Assembly: GCA_017478725.1 (NCBI GenBank)
Contig: JAFVDD010000012.1
Location: 1 to 64,000, forward strand
Length of the DNA: 64,000 nt
Source of the DNA: Paludibacteraceae bacterium
GTDB lineage: Bacteria; Bacteroidota; Bacteroidia; Bacteroidales; Paludibacteraceae
Direction: 5' to 3'
The notes beneath the pieces were generated by a model that was not told the origin of the DNA, did not search any database, and worked only from the letters and a program-made list of their open reading frames with translations. Shown here piece by piece: positions 53,928-61,801 of this stretch (position 1 is the first letter of the stretch; every line of letters begins with the position of its first letter). A program made the translations under genes and the position numbers.

Positions 53928-54407
53928 TTACAAATTTGCCATGCGGATTGCAGTGTAGGCTCCCTCTATACCTTTATTTCCCAGTTTGCCGCCGCAACGG
54001 TCAAGAGCCTGTTGCTTGTTTAGCGTTGTGAGTACGGAGAAAATTACCGGAACCTTGGCCTGCACATTTAATGCCGTCATTCCTTGCGTTACCGATTGGC
54101 ATACATAATCAAAATGCGGAGTGTCGCCTTGAATGACGCAACCAATGATTATCACAGCACTCAAGCGCGCTTCCTCACGTATCATTCGCGCAGCAGCATA
54201 GGTCAGCTCTACCGTACCGGGCACATGACAAACATCAATATCATCCTCATGCACACCGTGTTTGATCAGTGTATCTATGGCTCCTTGTGCCATAGCATAG
54301 GTAATCTCGCTGTTCCAATCCGCTACCACAATAGCATAGCGCTGACGCCCGAGGACATCAGCGCTAGGCAATTGATTAGCATCGTATTTCGACAAATCAG
54401 TTGTCAT
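53928..54407 (-). CDS. ribH: 6,7-dimethyl-8-ribityllumazine synthase
   Basis: A 159-residue lumazine synthase, the penultimate step of riboflavin synthesis. Motifs VADWNSEIT, VPGTVELTYAA and GCVIQGDTPHFDYVC carry the active-site residues, including His in PHFDYV. The C-terminus KGIEGAYTAIRM is also typical. No other rib genes are close; it is 2 bp downstream of the TPR gene. Confidence 0.95.
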   Translation of the reverse strand: MTTDLSKYDANQLPSADVLGRQRYAIVVADWNSEITYAMAQGAIDTLIKHGVHEDDIDVCHVPGTVELTYAAARMIREEARLSAVIIIGCVIQGDTPHFDYVCQSVTQGMTALNVQAKVPVIFSVLTTLNKQQALDRCGGKLGNKGIEGAYTAIRMANL

Positions 54408-54409
54408 GA

Positions 54410-55093
54410 TTATTGTGCTATTGCAATATATTTGTCAATATCTTGTGCTTCATTGGAAGCCGGATAATCAGATTTGATGGTTTCAAATGCGTGTTTGGCC
54501 TGAGCTTTCTTGCCCTCATGCAAATATACGATACCTGCTTTTTTGAGACTCATCGGCGCAATGATATCATTGCCGGATTTGGCAGCCGCTTCAAATGCTT
54601 TAGCAGCCTTGGCATATTCCTGCAACTCTACATACGCATCGCCCAGCAACTGGCTTGCAGCCGGATCTATATTCAGGTCATCTGCCGAGAACTTCTTCAG
54701 ATATTTGGCAGCCTCTTCATACTCGCCTTTCTCAAAATAGCAGATACCGGCATACAGCGCAGCCAGTTCTCCCTGCTGATAATGCTTGTACTCATTAGCA
54801 ATCGCCTCGAATCCGATGCACTCCGCGTCGTCTCCGTTCAGCGCTTTCTCAAAATCGCCTGCCATGAAATATACAACGGCTTTAGCGTTTTCGTTGCTTG
54901 CCTCAAGCGCTTTTGGTTTGAATACATACTGGTTGAGAGCAATTACGCCCATCACAACGATAGCGATTCCGGCAACACACCAACTGATCAGGTTCGCGTT
55001 GTCTTCAATCCATTTACCTGCGCCTGTCAAGGTCTCATTCACTTCTTCCAGACGCTCGTCTTGTTTTGCAAATTCTTGATTTTTCTTTGCCAT
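54410..55093 (-). CDS. Membrane-anchored TPR protein (YfgM-like)
   Basis: A 227-residue protein with an N-terminal cytoplasmic coil, one hydrophobic segment (LISWCVAGIAIVVMGVIAL) and a C-terminal region with TPR-type helices (YAGICYFEKGEYEEAAKYLKKF; AYVELQEYAKAAKAFEAA). This layout is close to YfgM/anchored TPR proteins that assist periplasmic folding. Function is inferred. It leads a seven-gene minus-strand run to manA. Confidence 0.85.
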   Translation of the reverse strand: MAKKNQEFAKQDERLEEVNETLTGAGKWIEDNANLISWCVAGIAIVVMGVIALNQYVFKPKALEASNENAKAVVYFMAGDFEKALNGDDAECIGFEAIANEYKHYQQGELAALYAGICYFEKGEYEEAAKYLKKFSADDLNIDPAASQLLGDAYVELQEYAKAAKAFEAAAKSGNDIIAPMSLKKAGIVYLHEGKKAQAKHAFETIKSDYPASNEAQDIDKYIAIAQ

Positions 55094-55130
55094 AATATTT
55101 TATTTTTTTAATTTTCTACAAAATCGGCTA

Positions 55131-55161
55131 CAAAGTTACTGCTTTTTTTGCACATATGCAA
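55131..55161 (-). promoter_or_regulatory. Promoter of the TPR-ribH-lysC-yitT-galE-manA run
   Basis: Minus-strand TTG in TTTGCATATGTGC, 20 bases, TAACTTTG. Between 55162 and 55389 I see no gene or clear terminator. Confidence 0.78.
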
Positions 55162-55389
55162 ACATTTGGGCATAAAAAAAGCGCCCACACAACTTTTTTT
55201 ACTCGAGAAAACTCCTGAGAATAGGATTTGAGTGTTGCTTTTTCCTTTGTAATCCGACCACCTCATCGCTGCCTTTTGCAAGGGTCACGGCGTAGAGTAT
55301 CGGCACGCCATCAGTCAAACATTGCACTCGGTTTGATAATTTTGTTGAGTTTTCCGGTTCTTATTGGTTGTGTGGACGCGGTATATTTT

Positions 55390-56733
55390 TTACCATCCTC
55401 TGTGCCAGCCGAAAGTCACCACAAGACGGTGCGTATCAGTATTCATCGTATAGGGCTGGGCATTCTCATGTGCATGCAGATTGATGCCCTGCCAGCGGTA
55501 TTGATATGCTGCCTGCACTATTACATACCTGCCGCGATAACCGATGGCAGCACTGGCGTACTGGGTAAATCGCAAACGCTGATAATACGTATCTTGGCGG
55601 TCTAATACGGGATCGACAGACACCATGGCGTCGTTCTTATTAAATGTGCTCTCGTATGCATAGCCGGCATTGATATACAATCCGGGAACCGGCACTACCT
55701 CTAATCCGGCACGCAAAGTATGGACATCCCGTTCCTTGGGTTGGTGACAGAAATCATATTGCAGTGCTAACATTCCGTAATAGCCGCATTGAAAGGCCAC
55801 AGATGAGCTGACTCGCAATGGCATGTGAAAATTGTTGACCGGGGTCACCAGATCAGCAGCGGCACTCGATCCTAACGTATCGGTTTGCGCCCACAATGTA
55901 CCTCGGGAATAGATATTCAGCGAGCCAAGCGTAGGTGTTTGCAATGAGATTCCCAACCTGATCCACGACACGGGACGGCAAATCATACCTACCGCAAGAT
56001 TACACCCTGCCCCGGAATAATTCAGCCATGTAGTGTTCTCATTGTAGAATTGCTTTCCTTGCGCATTCCAATAATTGAATTTCTCTGCATAAACGGCATC
56101 CGCACTCAATGAATACGACTGTACATGCAACCCGGCGCCTACATACCAGCAGTTGCCGATATTCACCGCCCAGTCTGCGGAAAACTCATTTACCGTACCA
56201 CGTTCGGATAAACTTAAATCGTTGGATTGATTTAGCGCGTCGGCGCAATAATCTATGCCTAAGTTCACTCCTGTTGTGGCCAGTAACGCTCCCAGCGAAG
56301 CGTCATTTCCGCCAATCCCGTACCAACCGCGATAGTAGGAATGCAGACGGCGGTAGGAAATCATGAAATTGCTGAATACCATTCCTTGCTCACTGCTATC
56401 GAATGGGCCTACTGTGATGACCAGCGATGCCTGGGTCGGGGCAAAACGGTTTGTTCTGACAGAAGAAGTTGCGATCTGGTTTTGCCGGGTTCTGTCCCAT
56501 GCGTAATCAAACGAGACCATCGCCTCCGGTCTGCGGTACAATCCCAAACCTGCAGGATTGTCCATCGAAGCGGAAGGATCACCTCCTATTGCTGTCATCG
56601 CGCCGGACATACCTACATAGCGCGCGGAACCAAGTATAGTGCGTTCGCCCATACGGACGAAATCCTGCGGATATACCATTCCTGCTTTTACTGCAAGCAA
56701 AGAAAGCAATAATATGTATCTTAGGCGACTCAT
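55390..56733 (-). CDS. FadL/OMPP1-like outer-membrane protein
   Basis: A 447-residue outer-membrane beta-barrel of the OMPP1/FadL/TodX type. Signal peptide: RYILLLSLLAVKAGMVYPQ. The mature N-terminus carries GSARYVGMSGAMTAIGGDPSASMDNPAGLGLYR, a diagnostic segment (S-A-R-Y...GGD...NPAGL). It probably brings hydrophobic compounds across the outer membrane. Its start overlaps the small lipoprotein gene by 4 bp. Confidence 0.82.
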   Translation of the reverse strand: MSRLRYILLLSLLAVKAGMVYPQDFVRMGERTILGSARYVGMSGAMTAIGGDPSASMDNPAGLGLYRRPEAMVSFDYAWDRTRQNQIATSSVRTNRFAPTQASLVITVGPFDSSEQGMVFSNFMISYRRLHSYYRGWYGIGGNDASLGALLATTGVNLGIDYCADALNQSNDLSLSERGTVNEFSADWAVNIGNCWYVGAGLHVQSYSLSADAVYAEKFNYWNAQGKQFYNENTTWLNYSGAGCNLAVGMICRPVSWIRLGISLQTPTLGSLNIYSRGTLWAQTDTLGSSAAADLVTPVNNFHMPLRVSSSVAFQCGYYGMLALQYDFCHQPKERDVHTLRAGLEVVPVPGLYINAGYAYESTFNKNDAMVSVDPVLDRQDTYYQRLRFTQYASAAIGYRGRYVIVQAAYQYRWQGINLHAHENAQPYTMNTDTHRLVVTFGWHRGW

Positions 56734-56960
56734 TTGCGTTTGATGACTACAGTGACGGTGGTGTCCTGCACATTCGTGTACTCTATTACAGGCTGAGGTT
56801 CTTTGGGAGAACTATCCGGAGTACTCGGCGTGGTTGTCGTTTCAGCTACAGTTACTGCCGATGGGATATGATAAGCATCATCCATCGGTATCTTGTTCAC
56901 TCCGCAGCCGCACAGGCATGCTATGAGCAACACTGCCACTATGTAGTTTGGTTTTGCCAT
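56730..56960 (-). CDS. Small lipoprotein upstream of the FadL-like protein
   Basis: A 76-residue lipoprotein from ATG 56960 (MAKPNYIVAVLLIACLCGC), lipobox Cys near 19, then a Pro/Thr/Ser-rich stretch (AETTTTPSTPDSSPKEPQP) and TTVTVVIKRK. It overlaps the FadL-like gene (ATGA), so it may act with it, for example in its assembly. No known family is evident. Confidence 0.7.
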   Translation of the reverse strand: MAKPNYIVAVLLIACLCGCGVNKIPMDDAYHIPSAVTVAETTTTPSTPDSSPKEPQPVIEYTNVQDTTVTVVIKRK

Positions 56961-56978
56961 TTGCGCTTGGTGAGACAA

Positions 56979-57968
56979 TCAGATTTTACGGAAACCGATA
57001 ATCTCACGTACCTCTTCTATCGTTTTTTCCGCACGTGCCGATGCCGCCTCTGCTCCCTGACGCATTACTCGCTCAAGATAAGCGTCATCCGACGAAAAAG
57101 CCTGAATACGTTCGCGGATCGGTCCCAACAGTTTGTTGGCGTCGGCAGCCATCTGCTTTTTCATGTCGCCATAGCGGATCTGCATGTTGTTGTACTGGTC
57201 GTTGTAATAATCCGCCGCCTCTTTGCCGCTCAGCAGTTCGCAGAGCAGGAACAGGTTTTGAATCACTTCAGGCTTCTCCTGGTTGAGTTGCGTTGGTCCC
57301 TGATCAGTTACAGCGCGCATGATTTTCTTGGTCACCGTCTTTTCGTCATCACACAAATAGAGGCAGTTGCCTTCGGATTTGCCCATCTTGCCCGAGCCGT
57401 CCAGTCCCGGCACTTTCACGGCTTTGTCCGCAAAATGGAACGATGCCGGCTCCTTGAAATACTCGACGTTATAAATACGGTTGAACCGCCGTGCAAAAAG
57501 ACGGGCCATCTCCATATTCTGCTCCTGGTCTTTGCCTACCGGCACTTTGTCTGCCTTGTGCATCAGAATATCCGCGGCCATCAGGCATGGATAGGTCAGC
57601 AATCCGGCATTCACGTTATCCGGTTGTTTGCGCACTTTCTCTTTGAACGAAGTCACACGTTCCAACTCGCCTAAATAGGCATTCATATTCAGATACAGAT
57701 ACAGTTCCAATACCTGTTTCACATCGCTTTGCACGTAAATAGGTGCTTTCTCCGGATCAATGCCGCAGGCCAGATATTCGCTCAGAATGGTCTTCACGGA
57801 ATTGCGGATATTCTCAGGCGTAGGATGCGTGGTCAGCGAGTGCCAATCGGCTATGAAGAACATGCAATCATACTCGTCCTGCATCTTCACAAAACTCTTC
57901 ACTGCTCCGAAATAATTTCCCAGATGCAGATTGCCCGTAGGACGTATGCCGCTAATTACTCTCTCCAT
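56979..57968 (-). CDS. trpS: Tryptophanyl-tRNA synthetase
   Basis: A 329-residue class I aminoacyl-tRNA synthetase. Motifs: GNLHLGNY (the HIGH-like signature, residues about 12-19), DWHSLTTHPTPENI, and KMGKSEGN (the KMSKS-like loop). It charges tRNA(Trp). It lies between the Lrp-type regulator and the small lipoprotein. Confidence 0.96.
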   Translation of the reverse strand: MERVISGIRPTGNLHLGNYFGAVKSFVKMQDEYDCMFFIADWHSLTTHPTPENIRNSVKTILSEYLACGIDPEKAPIYVQSDVKQVLELYLYLNMNAYLGELERVTSFKEKVRKQPDNVNAGLLTYPCLMAADILMHKADKVPVGKDQEQNMEMARLFARRFNRIYNVEYFKEPASFHFADKAVKVPGLDGSGKMGKSEGNCLYLCDDEKTVTKKIMRAVTDQGPTQLNQEKPEVIQNLFLLCELLSGKEAADYYNDQYNNMQIRYGDMKKQMAADANKLLGPIRERIQAFSSDDAYLERVMRQGAEAASARAEKTIEEVREIIGFRKI

Positions 57969-57983
57969 GATATCAACTACGGA

Positions 57984-58451
57984 TTATTGATTATTGATCT
58001 CTATCGGCAGCTGTCTGTAAATCGGCTGCGATAGCGCGGTAAGAGTAGTGGTATCCGCAACACCCGGAATGGCCTGAATCTTGGTATTCAGGAGATTCAG
58101 CAGGTGCTCGTTGTCATGAGCAAACACTTTAATCAGAATGCCGAATGCGCCCAGCGTATATTGTGCTTCCACCACTTCGGGAATTTTCTGCAGCGCTGCA
58201 ATTACCTGATTGTACATCGAGGCTTTCTCCATTGTGATACCGATATATACGCAAAGCTGATAGCCAAGCGATTTGGGTTGCACATGATAACTCGAACCGG
58301 TAATCACGCCGTTGTCGAACATTTTCTGTACACGCTGATGCACGGCTGCGCGGCTGACACCGCATTCTTCTGCTACATCTTTGAACGGGATTCGCGCGTT
58401 CTGGGTAATGATTTTCAGAATCTTACGATCCAATTCGTCAATCTTTTCCAT
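57984..58451 (-). CDS. Lrp/AsnC family transcriptional regulator
   Basis: A 155-residue Lrp-type regulator. The N-terminal helix-turn-helix (LDRKILKIITQNARIPFKDVAEECGVSRAAVHQRVQKM) and the C-terminal RAM domain (VYIGITMEKASMYNQVIAALQKIPEVVEAQYTLGAFGILIKVFAHD) are clear. It binds DNA in response to an amino acid; the effector is unknown. It is 15 bp upstream of trpS. Confidence 0.93.
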   Translation of the reverse strand: MEKIDELDRKILKIITQNARIPFKDVAEECGVSRAAVHQRVQKMFDNGVITGSSYHVQPKSLGYQLCVYIGITMEKASMYNQVIAALQKIPEVVEAQYTLGAFGILIKVFAHDNEHLLNLLNTKIQAIPGVADTTTLTALSQPIYRQLPIEINNQ

Positions 58452-58488
58452 ATCTTGTTAAAATTTTGAATATTTTGTTGTGATTAGA

Positions 58489-60396
58489 TTATTTCTTAAT
58501 TTTCAGGCTGCCGTCTTTGCTGACAACCACATACATTCCGCTCGGCAGGTATTCGATGCCTATCATGGTGCTGTTCGTTGAGCCGAGGCACGCACCATTG
58601 ATGGCATAAACCCGTATTACCTTGCCCGCAGGGTTGTATATCGTCTGACCGTCATAGCGCAGATCTTTGTCTTCACGCACCGCCTCGATTGCTTGTGGAG
58701 CAGGCATATCCTCGCCTTGAATACCTTTCAGCGCTGACTGATAATTGACAATCAGATTGGCAAGAGCATTGTTTTTCTCATAACTGGTGTCGTCTGACGA
58801 AGCAAACTCAAAACGCACATCGCCATGCTGCATACGTCCGGCTCCCCACTCCCCTGTAACAATAGCGGGCACATCCTCCGCGGCATCGGGAGTAATCGCC
58901 GGCATCAATTCCGGATTGGTATCAAAATTATCATACGTGTGTCCGCCTTGTTTGGTTTTCACTGTCTCTGGCACTTTTTCGTCACGCGTCTGTGCCGGAT
59001 AGGCGTCAAAATGCTCAGGATTGGTCTCTGCATTGTAATAAACCGGCGTCTTAGAGCCTGTAAACACATTGTTGTAAGCCTTGAGAATACCGCCGTCCTC
59101 TTTTGAGAAAGTGGGTGAATCCTTCTCGTCCGCTCCATTCTTGGTGTCGGTACCTTGCATCGAGATCAGCATCGGGTGCGAGCAATTACGGAAATAGTTG
59201 TTCTCCACAAATCCGCTGGCGCCGTACGTTGCGCCTACGCCGTATTTGGCTATTCCGTCAAAATAGTTATTGTAGATATGCACGCTCATCGTACGCAGAC
59301 GCGGATGACGCGAATCCGAGTGGTCAAACCAGTTGTGGTGGTACGTGATATAGTTGGGGCCTGACTCGCTCTTCATTCCGCACATGGCCGATTTGCCGGT
59401 GTCCCAGAAGTGGTTATAGCTGACCGTCACGTGCTTCGAATTGCTCTTCACGTCAATCGTACCGTCACCTTTCGCTTGGTCTTTGTCTTTTCCGGGCTTG
59501 CTGTAAAAACCATCTATATGATGTACCCAGATATGGTCATTGTTGGTATCCAGCGATATGCAATCATCCATAGCGCTCATGACTGCAAAATTTCGCAACT
59601 CCACGCTGGCTGCGCCGCGAACCAGAATGCCTATTCCCCGCAGCACGGCGTCATTGCCTACTCCCTCTAAAGTGATATCCAGCACCATATCCTTGTTGCC
59701 TTTGATCTGCAGACCTTCTTCCTTGCTGCCTATCGAATCTACATACATGGAATCCAGCGTACCGATCAAACGTATATCCAGCGGAGTGGCGGCATAACCT
59801 TTCTCATAAGCGGAGATAATATGCTGCAAACCAACGCAATGACGTTTTGTGCCTTTCTTATCTACCGTTACATCCATCTCAACCGTCTTGGCGTTGCCCG
59901 CATGGATATACAGCACTTTGGCACCGTCTTTCAGCGTACCGTCATTCTTGTAAGCTCCCACACCCTGCGGATAGTTGAAATGGGCAAAGCCGTTGCGGTC
60001 GTAAGCCTTGACCGTCAACATATCTGTAGTTGCCAAAGGAGGCACACCTGACGCCATTCCCGGCTCATCTGTGGCCTTTGGAAAAATCAATAACTGGTAG
60101 GTTCCTGATTTTAGTCCCAATGCATCTGCTCGGAAATACGAACCGTACGAACGGATTAGTTGCTCATCTATAACCCAACTCTCTGCCGCTCCGCCTTCCA
60201 CACCGTCTATCCAATGGATTACGGATACTTCGTATTCTATGACCCCGCTCACGGGAGCCCATTCTACATATGCACTCTCATACCATCCGCCGGCATTGGT
60301 TATCTGAACCTCCGCACGCAACATCGGAGTCAGGAGGCATAGCAAGAATGCTAATAAAAATTCGTAATTCGTTATTTTAAAGACGCGTTTACGCAT
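58489..60396 (-). CDS. Secreted pectate lyase (polysaccharide lyase family 1)
   Basis: A 635-residue protein from ATG 60396 with a signal peptide (YEFLLAFLLCLLTPMLRA). A fibronectin-like N-terminal part is followed by the PL1 beta-helix: NDHIWVHHIDGFYSKPGKD, GDGTIDVKSNSKHVTVSYN, ITYHHNWFDHSDSRHPRLR (catalytic Arg region) and HIYNNYFDGIAKYGVGATYG. It cleaves polygalacturonate by beta-elimination. The last 50 residues (YNPAGKVIRVYAINGACLGS, YLPSGMYVVVSKDGSLKIKK) look like a type A sorting domain of the type IX secretion system, so it is probably displayed or released at the cell surface. Confidence 0.92.
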   Translation of the reverse strand: MRKRVFKITNYEFLLAFLLCLLTPMLRAEVQITNAGGWYESAYVEWAPVSGVIEYEVSVIHWIDGVEGGAAESWVIDEQLIRSYGSYFRADALGLKSGTYQLLIFPKATDEPGMASGVPPLATTDMLTVKAYDRNGFAHFNYPQGVGAYKNDGTLKDGAKVLYIHAGNAKTVEMDVTVDKKGTKRHCVGLQHIISAYEKGYAATPLDIRLIGTLDSMYVDSIGSKEEGLQIKGNKDMVLDITLEGVGNDAVLRGIGILVRGAASVELRNFAVMSAMDDCISLDTNNDHIWVHHIDGFYSKPGKDKDQAKGDGTIDVKSNSKHVTVSYNHFWDTGKSAMCGMKSESGPNYITYHHNWFDHSDSRHPRLRTMSVHIYNNYFDGIAKYGVGATYGASGFVENNYFRNCSHPMLISMQGTDTKNGADEKDSPTFSKEDGGILKAYNNVFTGSKTPVYYNAETNPEHFDAYPAQTRDEKVPETVKTKQGGHTYDNFDTNPELMPAITPDAAEDVPAIVTGEWGAGRMQHGDVRFEFASSDDTSYEKNNALANLIVNYQSALKGIQGEDMPAPQAIEAVREDKDLRYDGQTIYNPAGKVIRVYAINGACLGSTNSTMIGIEYLPSGMYVVVSKDGSLKIKK

Positions 60397-60416
60397 ACTT
60401 GTTACTATTTTGACTG

Positions 60417-60447
60417 CAAAGTTAATACTTTTTTTGCACATGTGCAA
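60417..60447 (-). promoter_or_regulatory. Pectate lyase promoter
   Basis: Minus-strand TTG, 20 bases, TAACTTTG. The 16-bp perfect palindrome TTTGCACATGTGCAAA at 60433-60448 supplies the -33 element for both this gene and the divergent one. Confidence 0.8.
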
Positions 60448-60464
60448 ATAATTTTGTAATTTTG
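60434..60464 (+). promoter_or_regulatory. O-methyltransferase promoter
   Basis: TTG at 60434-60436, 20 bases, TAATTTTG at 60457-60464. It shares its -33 palindrome with the pectate lyase promoter. Confidence 0.8.
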
Positions 60465-60484
60465 CAGCAAAATTTCCTTACCAA

Positions 60485-61135
60485 ATGACACTTGAAGAAT
60501 ACATAGCGGCCTGTTCTACCCGGGAACCGGACTATTTGCAGGCCATCACACGCGACACGCACGTACATATATTAAATCCGCACATGTTATCCGGGCATGT
60601 GCAGGGAAGAGTGCTTTCTATGCTCAGCCACATGATTCGTCCGCAGCGTATTCTCGAACTCGGCACATTCACCGGCTATAGCGCACTTTGCCTGGCGGAA
60701 GGGATGCCGGAAGACGGACGTCTCATAACCATCGAGCATAACGATGAACTGGAGGATACCATTCGCCGCAATCTGTCCCTTTCCCCTCTCGGCGCCAAAA
60801 TCACGCTCCTCATCGGCGATGCCAAGAAACTACTTTCAACCGATCATCAATCACCGGTCACCAATCACCAATATTCCCTTGTTTTCATTGATGCCGACAA
60901 ACGCGAATACTCCGCATACCTTGATCTCGTCGCGCCTCTTGTGCCTGTCGGCGGATTTATTCTGGCGGACAACACATTGTGGGACGGACATATTATTGAT
61001 CCGGCATACGACCGCGACAAACAAACGCTCGGACTCCGCGCTTTCAATGATAAACTGAGAGAGGACAACCGCTTTGAGCAAGTCATCCTCCCGTTGCGCG
61101 ATGGCCTTACGCTCATCCGCAAAATCAAAGACTGA
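60485..61135 (+). CDS. Class I SAM-dependent O-methyltransferase
   Basis: A 216-residue methyltransferase of the caffeoyl-CoA/catechol O-methyltransferase type. The SAM-binding motif LELGTFTGYSALCLAEGM, the acidic loop ITIEHNDELED and the metal-ligating FIDADKREY (Asp residues) are in place. The segment TDHQSPVTNHQ near 119-129 is encoded by a word repeat and extends a loop. Substrate unknown. Confidence 0.9.
   Translation: MTLEEYIAACSTREPDYLQAITRDTHVHILNPHMLSGHVQGRVLSMLSHMIRPQRILELGTFTGYSALCLAEGMPEDGRLITIEHNDELEDTIRRNLSLSPLGAKITLLIGDAKKLLSTDHQSPVTNHQYSLVFIDADKREYSAYLDLVAPLVPVGGFILADNTLWDGHIIDPAYDRDKQTLGLRAFNDKLREDNRFEQVILPLRDGLTLIRKIKD
60839..60873. repeat. In-frame ATCAATCACCGGTCACCAATC word repeat
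   Basis: Three units of ATCAC/GTCAC words inside the methyltransferase gene. Confidence 0.8.
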
Positions 61136-61175
61136 ACAGAGCCATAAAATTCTCTCACTCCGTTATTGAACCAAC

Positions 61176-61262
61176 CTCGGGTCAATATCGGGGTTTTATC
61201 GGAGGCATATCGGGTCAATATCGGATCAATATCGGATCAATATCGGATCTACATCGGCCAAT
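61176..61262. repeat. ATATCGGATCA tandem words
   Basis: About seven units of GGGTCAATATC / GGATCAATATC fill most of the 138-bp gap between the methyltransferase and the thioesterase. No spacer pattern. Confidence 0.88.
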
Positions 61263-61273
61263 ATTGTATCCGG

Positions 61274-61801
61274 CTACAGGTTGACAGCCTCTTCCCACGT
61301 GTAATCACGCTCATCCGTAGTGGACGGCAAATAACCCATTTCTGCTTTGGCTTTATCTTGCGGGAAGGTAAAATAGGTGCAGATGCATTCGCAAAGCAAA
61401 TCCTCTTGTCGCCATTCGCCGCTCGTCCCTTCGCCTTTATAAATCTCTCCTTGCACAATAGCTATGTTCCGCCTCATTTCTTTAAGGTACGCGCGCAGGC
61501 GTATGTGATCCTGCAATGTGGAAACGGGCTTGTGGTAGCGCATCTCCATCTTGGCAGTCACACCGGCTGTCTTCAGCTTATGAAACACCACCCATCCGCA
61601 CACTTCATCCAGCAGCACAGCCTGAATACCGCCGTGCAGTGTATTGATCCACGATTGGTGATTCTGCGTCGGACGCCAGAACGAGACGATATCATCGCCG
61701 TCCTCAAAAAAACGCATCTGTGTGCCTATCGGATTGGTCGGACAACAGCCGTAGCAGTTGTATTCCGGCAGAATGGTCCAAGGGTTATTTATACGTTTCA
61801 T
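61274..61801 (-). CDS. Hotdog-fold thioesterase (PaaI-like)
   Basis: A 175-residue protein from Met 61801. The hotdog motif HGGIQAVLLDEVCGW (with active Asp/Glu) and MEMRYHKPV are clear for acyl-CoA thioesterases. The N-terminus has CYGCCPTNPIG, a variant of the CxxC seen in some PaaI-like members. The tract GEGTSGEWRQED near the C-terminus is encoded by a word repeat. It overlaps the CobW gene by 4 bp. Substrate unknown. Confidence 0.85.
   Translation of the reverse strand: MKRINNPWTILPEYNCYGCCPTNPIGTQMRFFEDGDDIVSFWRPTQNHQSWINTLHGGIQAVLLDEVCGWVVFHKLKTAGVTAKMEMRYHKPVSTLQDHIRLRAYLKEMRRNIAIVQGEIYKGEGTSGEWRQEDLLCECICTYFTFPQDKAKAEMGYLPSTTDERDYTWEEAVNL
61408..61435. repeat. In-frame GCCATTCGCC word repeat inside the thioesterase gene
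   Basis: CGCCATTCGCCGCTCGTCCC, resembling the words at 26725. Confidence 0.65.

Noticed and set aside
61176..61262. CRISPR array
   Set aside because: Repeats are adjacent, imperfect and 11-12 bp long with no unique spacers; no cas genes nearby. The same holds for 3267-3334.
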